A stretch of 6,262 nucleotides of DNA from Planctomycetota bacterium (GTDB taxonomy: Bacteria; Planctomycetota; SZUA-567; H5-PLA8). The stretch covers positions 1 to 6,262 of the forward strand of contig JANXLS010000847.1 of the NCBI GenBank assembly GCA_025355035.1. The letters are read 5' to 3'. Under the pieces are notes generated by a model that was not told where the DNA came from, did no database searches, and worked only from the letters and a program-made list of their open reading frames with translations. Below, piece after piece: positions 5,414-6,262 of the stretch; within the stretch, counting starts at the first letter, position 1; the number at the start of each line of letters is the position of its first letter. The position numbers and the translations under genes are program-made.

Positions 5414-5547
5414 TTCCGTTCGTAATCGTCTGCATCGTTGTAGATTTACAGGCCCGTTGTCGTATTGCAATTGCGTGATAGTGAAGTGCTCAACCCGTCC
5501 AACACGTTCCGCTCGTTTTACATGTATAAGTGAGGTCATATTTTTCC

Positions 5548-6262
5548 ATGAGTTTAGTATCCAAGATCATTCTCATTGTGGCGATTTCCGGCGCCGTAGT
5601 CTATTGGTACGCATACAGCCACGGCATGACCTTCAGCGCCAAAACCAATGAAATGCCGTCAACCAGTCCCGGTTCCACGAACAAACCCGGCACACCCGTC
5701 AGCCCTCCGCCGGTCCCGGTCGCAGTGGCCCGCGTCGAACAGGCGCCAGTGAAGATCTACCTCGAAGGTCTCGGCACAATCCAAGCATTCCAAAGCGTTA
5801 CCGTCCGCTCGCAGATCGACGGCATCATCGAGAAGATTAACTTCATCGAAGGTCAAGACGTCCGAGCCGGCCAGTCCCTTGCCGTCGTTGACTCGCGCAC
5901 CTACCAGGCCCAGCTTAACCAAGCTCTTGCGAAGAAGGCCCAGGATGAAGCCAAAACCGCCCAGGATCGTGCAAAAGTTCTGCAAGACCAAGCTCACAAG
6001 GTTCAGGACGAAGCCATCGAAAAACAATCCGCCACAAAGAAAGTTCAGAACGAAGCACTCGGACGCCAAGCCATCGCCAAACACGCCCAGGACGAAACGA
6101 ATCTCAAAAACGCGCGCGTCAACCTGAAGCGCTTCGAAGAATCCCGTAAAGAAAACGCCGTCTCCGATCAAATTGTCACGGACCAGCGCTCACTCGTCTC
6201 CCAACTCGAATCACAACTCCAGGCCGACGACGCCGCCACCCAAGCTATCGCCGCTGCAGTTC
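5548..6262 (+). CDS. RND-type efflux periplasmic adaptor (membrane fusion protein), 3' end outside window
   Basis: The first 238 codons are visible, with no stop before the window edge. Adaptors of this MdtA/AcrA/HlyD family link an inner-membrane pump to an outer-membrane channel. Residues 4-22 form an N-terminal membrane anchor or uncleaved signal (VSKIILIVAISGAVVYWYA) with no lipobox Cys, followed by a Pro/Ser/Thr-rich linker (36-56). The first half of the lipoyl-like domain spans about 57-116: VPVAVARVEQAPVKIYLEGLG, then VTVRSQIDG and INFIEGQDVRAGQSLAVVD, close to the MdtA pattern. The alpha-hairpin begins at TYQAQLNQAL (118-127). Its first helix holds ten heptads (131-200), roughly 45-50 residues more than usual, before the standard turn KENAVSDQIVTDQ (201-213). 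The ATG at 5548 has GAGG at 5532-5535, a long 12-nt gap, but no other in-frame start fits. A pump gene downstream is expected, not seen. Confidence 0.88.
   Translation, partial: MSLVSKIILIVAISGAVVYWYAYSHGMTFSAKTNEMPSTSPGSTNKPGTPVSPPPVPVAVARVEQAPVKIYLEGLGTIQAFQSVTVRSQIDGIIEKINFIEGQDVRAGQSLAVVDSRTYQAQLNQALAKKAQDEAKTAQDRAKVLQDQAHKVQDEAIEKQSATKKVQNEALGRQAIAKHAQDETNLKNARVNLKRFEESRKENAVSDQIVTDQRSLVSQLESQLQADDAATQAIAAAV
5938..6147 (+). repeat. Degenerate 21-bp tandem repeat coding for heptads
   Basis: Within the adaptor gene, units of 21 bp run in frame, each encoding seven residues of the type xQDxAxx: AQDEAKT, AQDRAKV, LQDQAHK, VQDEAIE, KQSATKK, VQNEALG, RQAIAKH, AQDETNL, then KNARVNL and KRFEESR, where the unit merges into the ordinary family sequence. 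Several units open with near-identical DNA such as GCCCAGGATGAAGCC, GCCCAGGATCGTGC, GTTCAGGACGAAGCC and GCCCAGGACGAAAC. There is no frame break, so the tract lengthens the helix without disrupting the gene. Growth by unequal recombination or slippage is inferred. Confidence 0.75.

Larger units (their letters stand above)
5190..5547. other. Divergent intergenic region with promoters and palindromes
   Basis: No credible gene lies in these 358 nt between the leftward DUF6600-type gene and the rightward adaptor gene. The stretch holds a leftward promoter candidate (5252-5279), a perfect TATAAT on the + strand (5251-5256) without a convincing -35 partner, and three inverted repeats at 5258-5276, 5312-5338 and 5392-5413. 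It is more AT-rich than the flanking genes, as expected of a regulatory region. Confidence 0.75.

Noticed and set aside
5361..5651. 96-codon + strand ORF in the divergent region
   Set aside because: It has no ribosome binding site, covers the 22-bp palindrome, runs into the adaptor gene in another frame, and has no recognisable composition or motif.
5938..6147. Possible CRISPR or non-coding tandem array
   Set aside because: The 21-bp periodicity has no spacers, keeps the reading frame, and encodes heptads at the right place for a coiled-coil hairpin.
5659..6171. 170-codon minus-strand ORF opposite the adaptor gene
   Set aside because: It is antisense to clear membrane fusion protein sequence; its hydrophobic look (many Phe, Leu, Val) arises from the complement of the Gln/Asp/Glu/Lys codons of the heptad region.

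Overview
This 6.26 kb window is bacterial chromosome, moderately GC-rich, with six complete genes and the start of a seventh. No rRNA, tRNA, CRISPR array, transposase or phage gene is visible. Lineage can only be inferred. A Trp-rich DUF6600-type exported protein with a helical N-terminal module, an archaeal-type phosphoglycerate mutase, and intergenic palindromes built from CGCAAAG words together suggest Verrucomicrobiota, or another member of the Planctomycetota-Verrucomicrobiota group. No single marker proves it.

Left part (1-2312, + strand): a Phd/YefM-type antitoxin-like gene with no toxin beside it; a 397-residue protein of the archaeal-type cofactor-independent phosphoglycerate mutase family (alkaline phosphatase superfamily), which includes proposed homoserine kinases; and hisE, phosphoribosyl-ATP pyrophosphatase of histidine synthesis. 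These genes are separated by gaps of about 260 and 156 nt. Each gap is largely occupied by a copy of the same CGCAAAG-type inverted repeat, so they do not look like a tight operon.

Middle part (2318-5189, - strand): read from right to left, a large secreted DUF6600-type protein, a small VOC (glyoxalase-fold) protein 43 nt further on, and, after a diverged third copy of the repeat, a GNAT acetyltransferase. The GNAT gene ends 5 nt from hisE in convergent orientation. The first two of these genes could be co-transcribed.

Right part (5190-6262): a 358-nt divergent intergenic region containing three separate inverted repeats, one of them inside the spacer of a plausible sigma70-type promoter for the DUF6600 gene. 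Rightward from it begins a periplasmic adaptor (membrane fusion protein) of the MdtA/RND efflux type, cut by the window end. Its hairpin carries an unusually long run of perfect-register heptads.

Most of the window is ordinary housekeeping and envelope-related sequence. I see no convincing new defence or mobile system. The points most worth a second look are the heptad-expanded adaptor hairpin, the palindrome-rich divergent promoter region, and the dispersed CGCAAAG repeat family.
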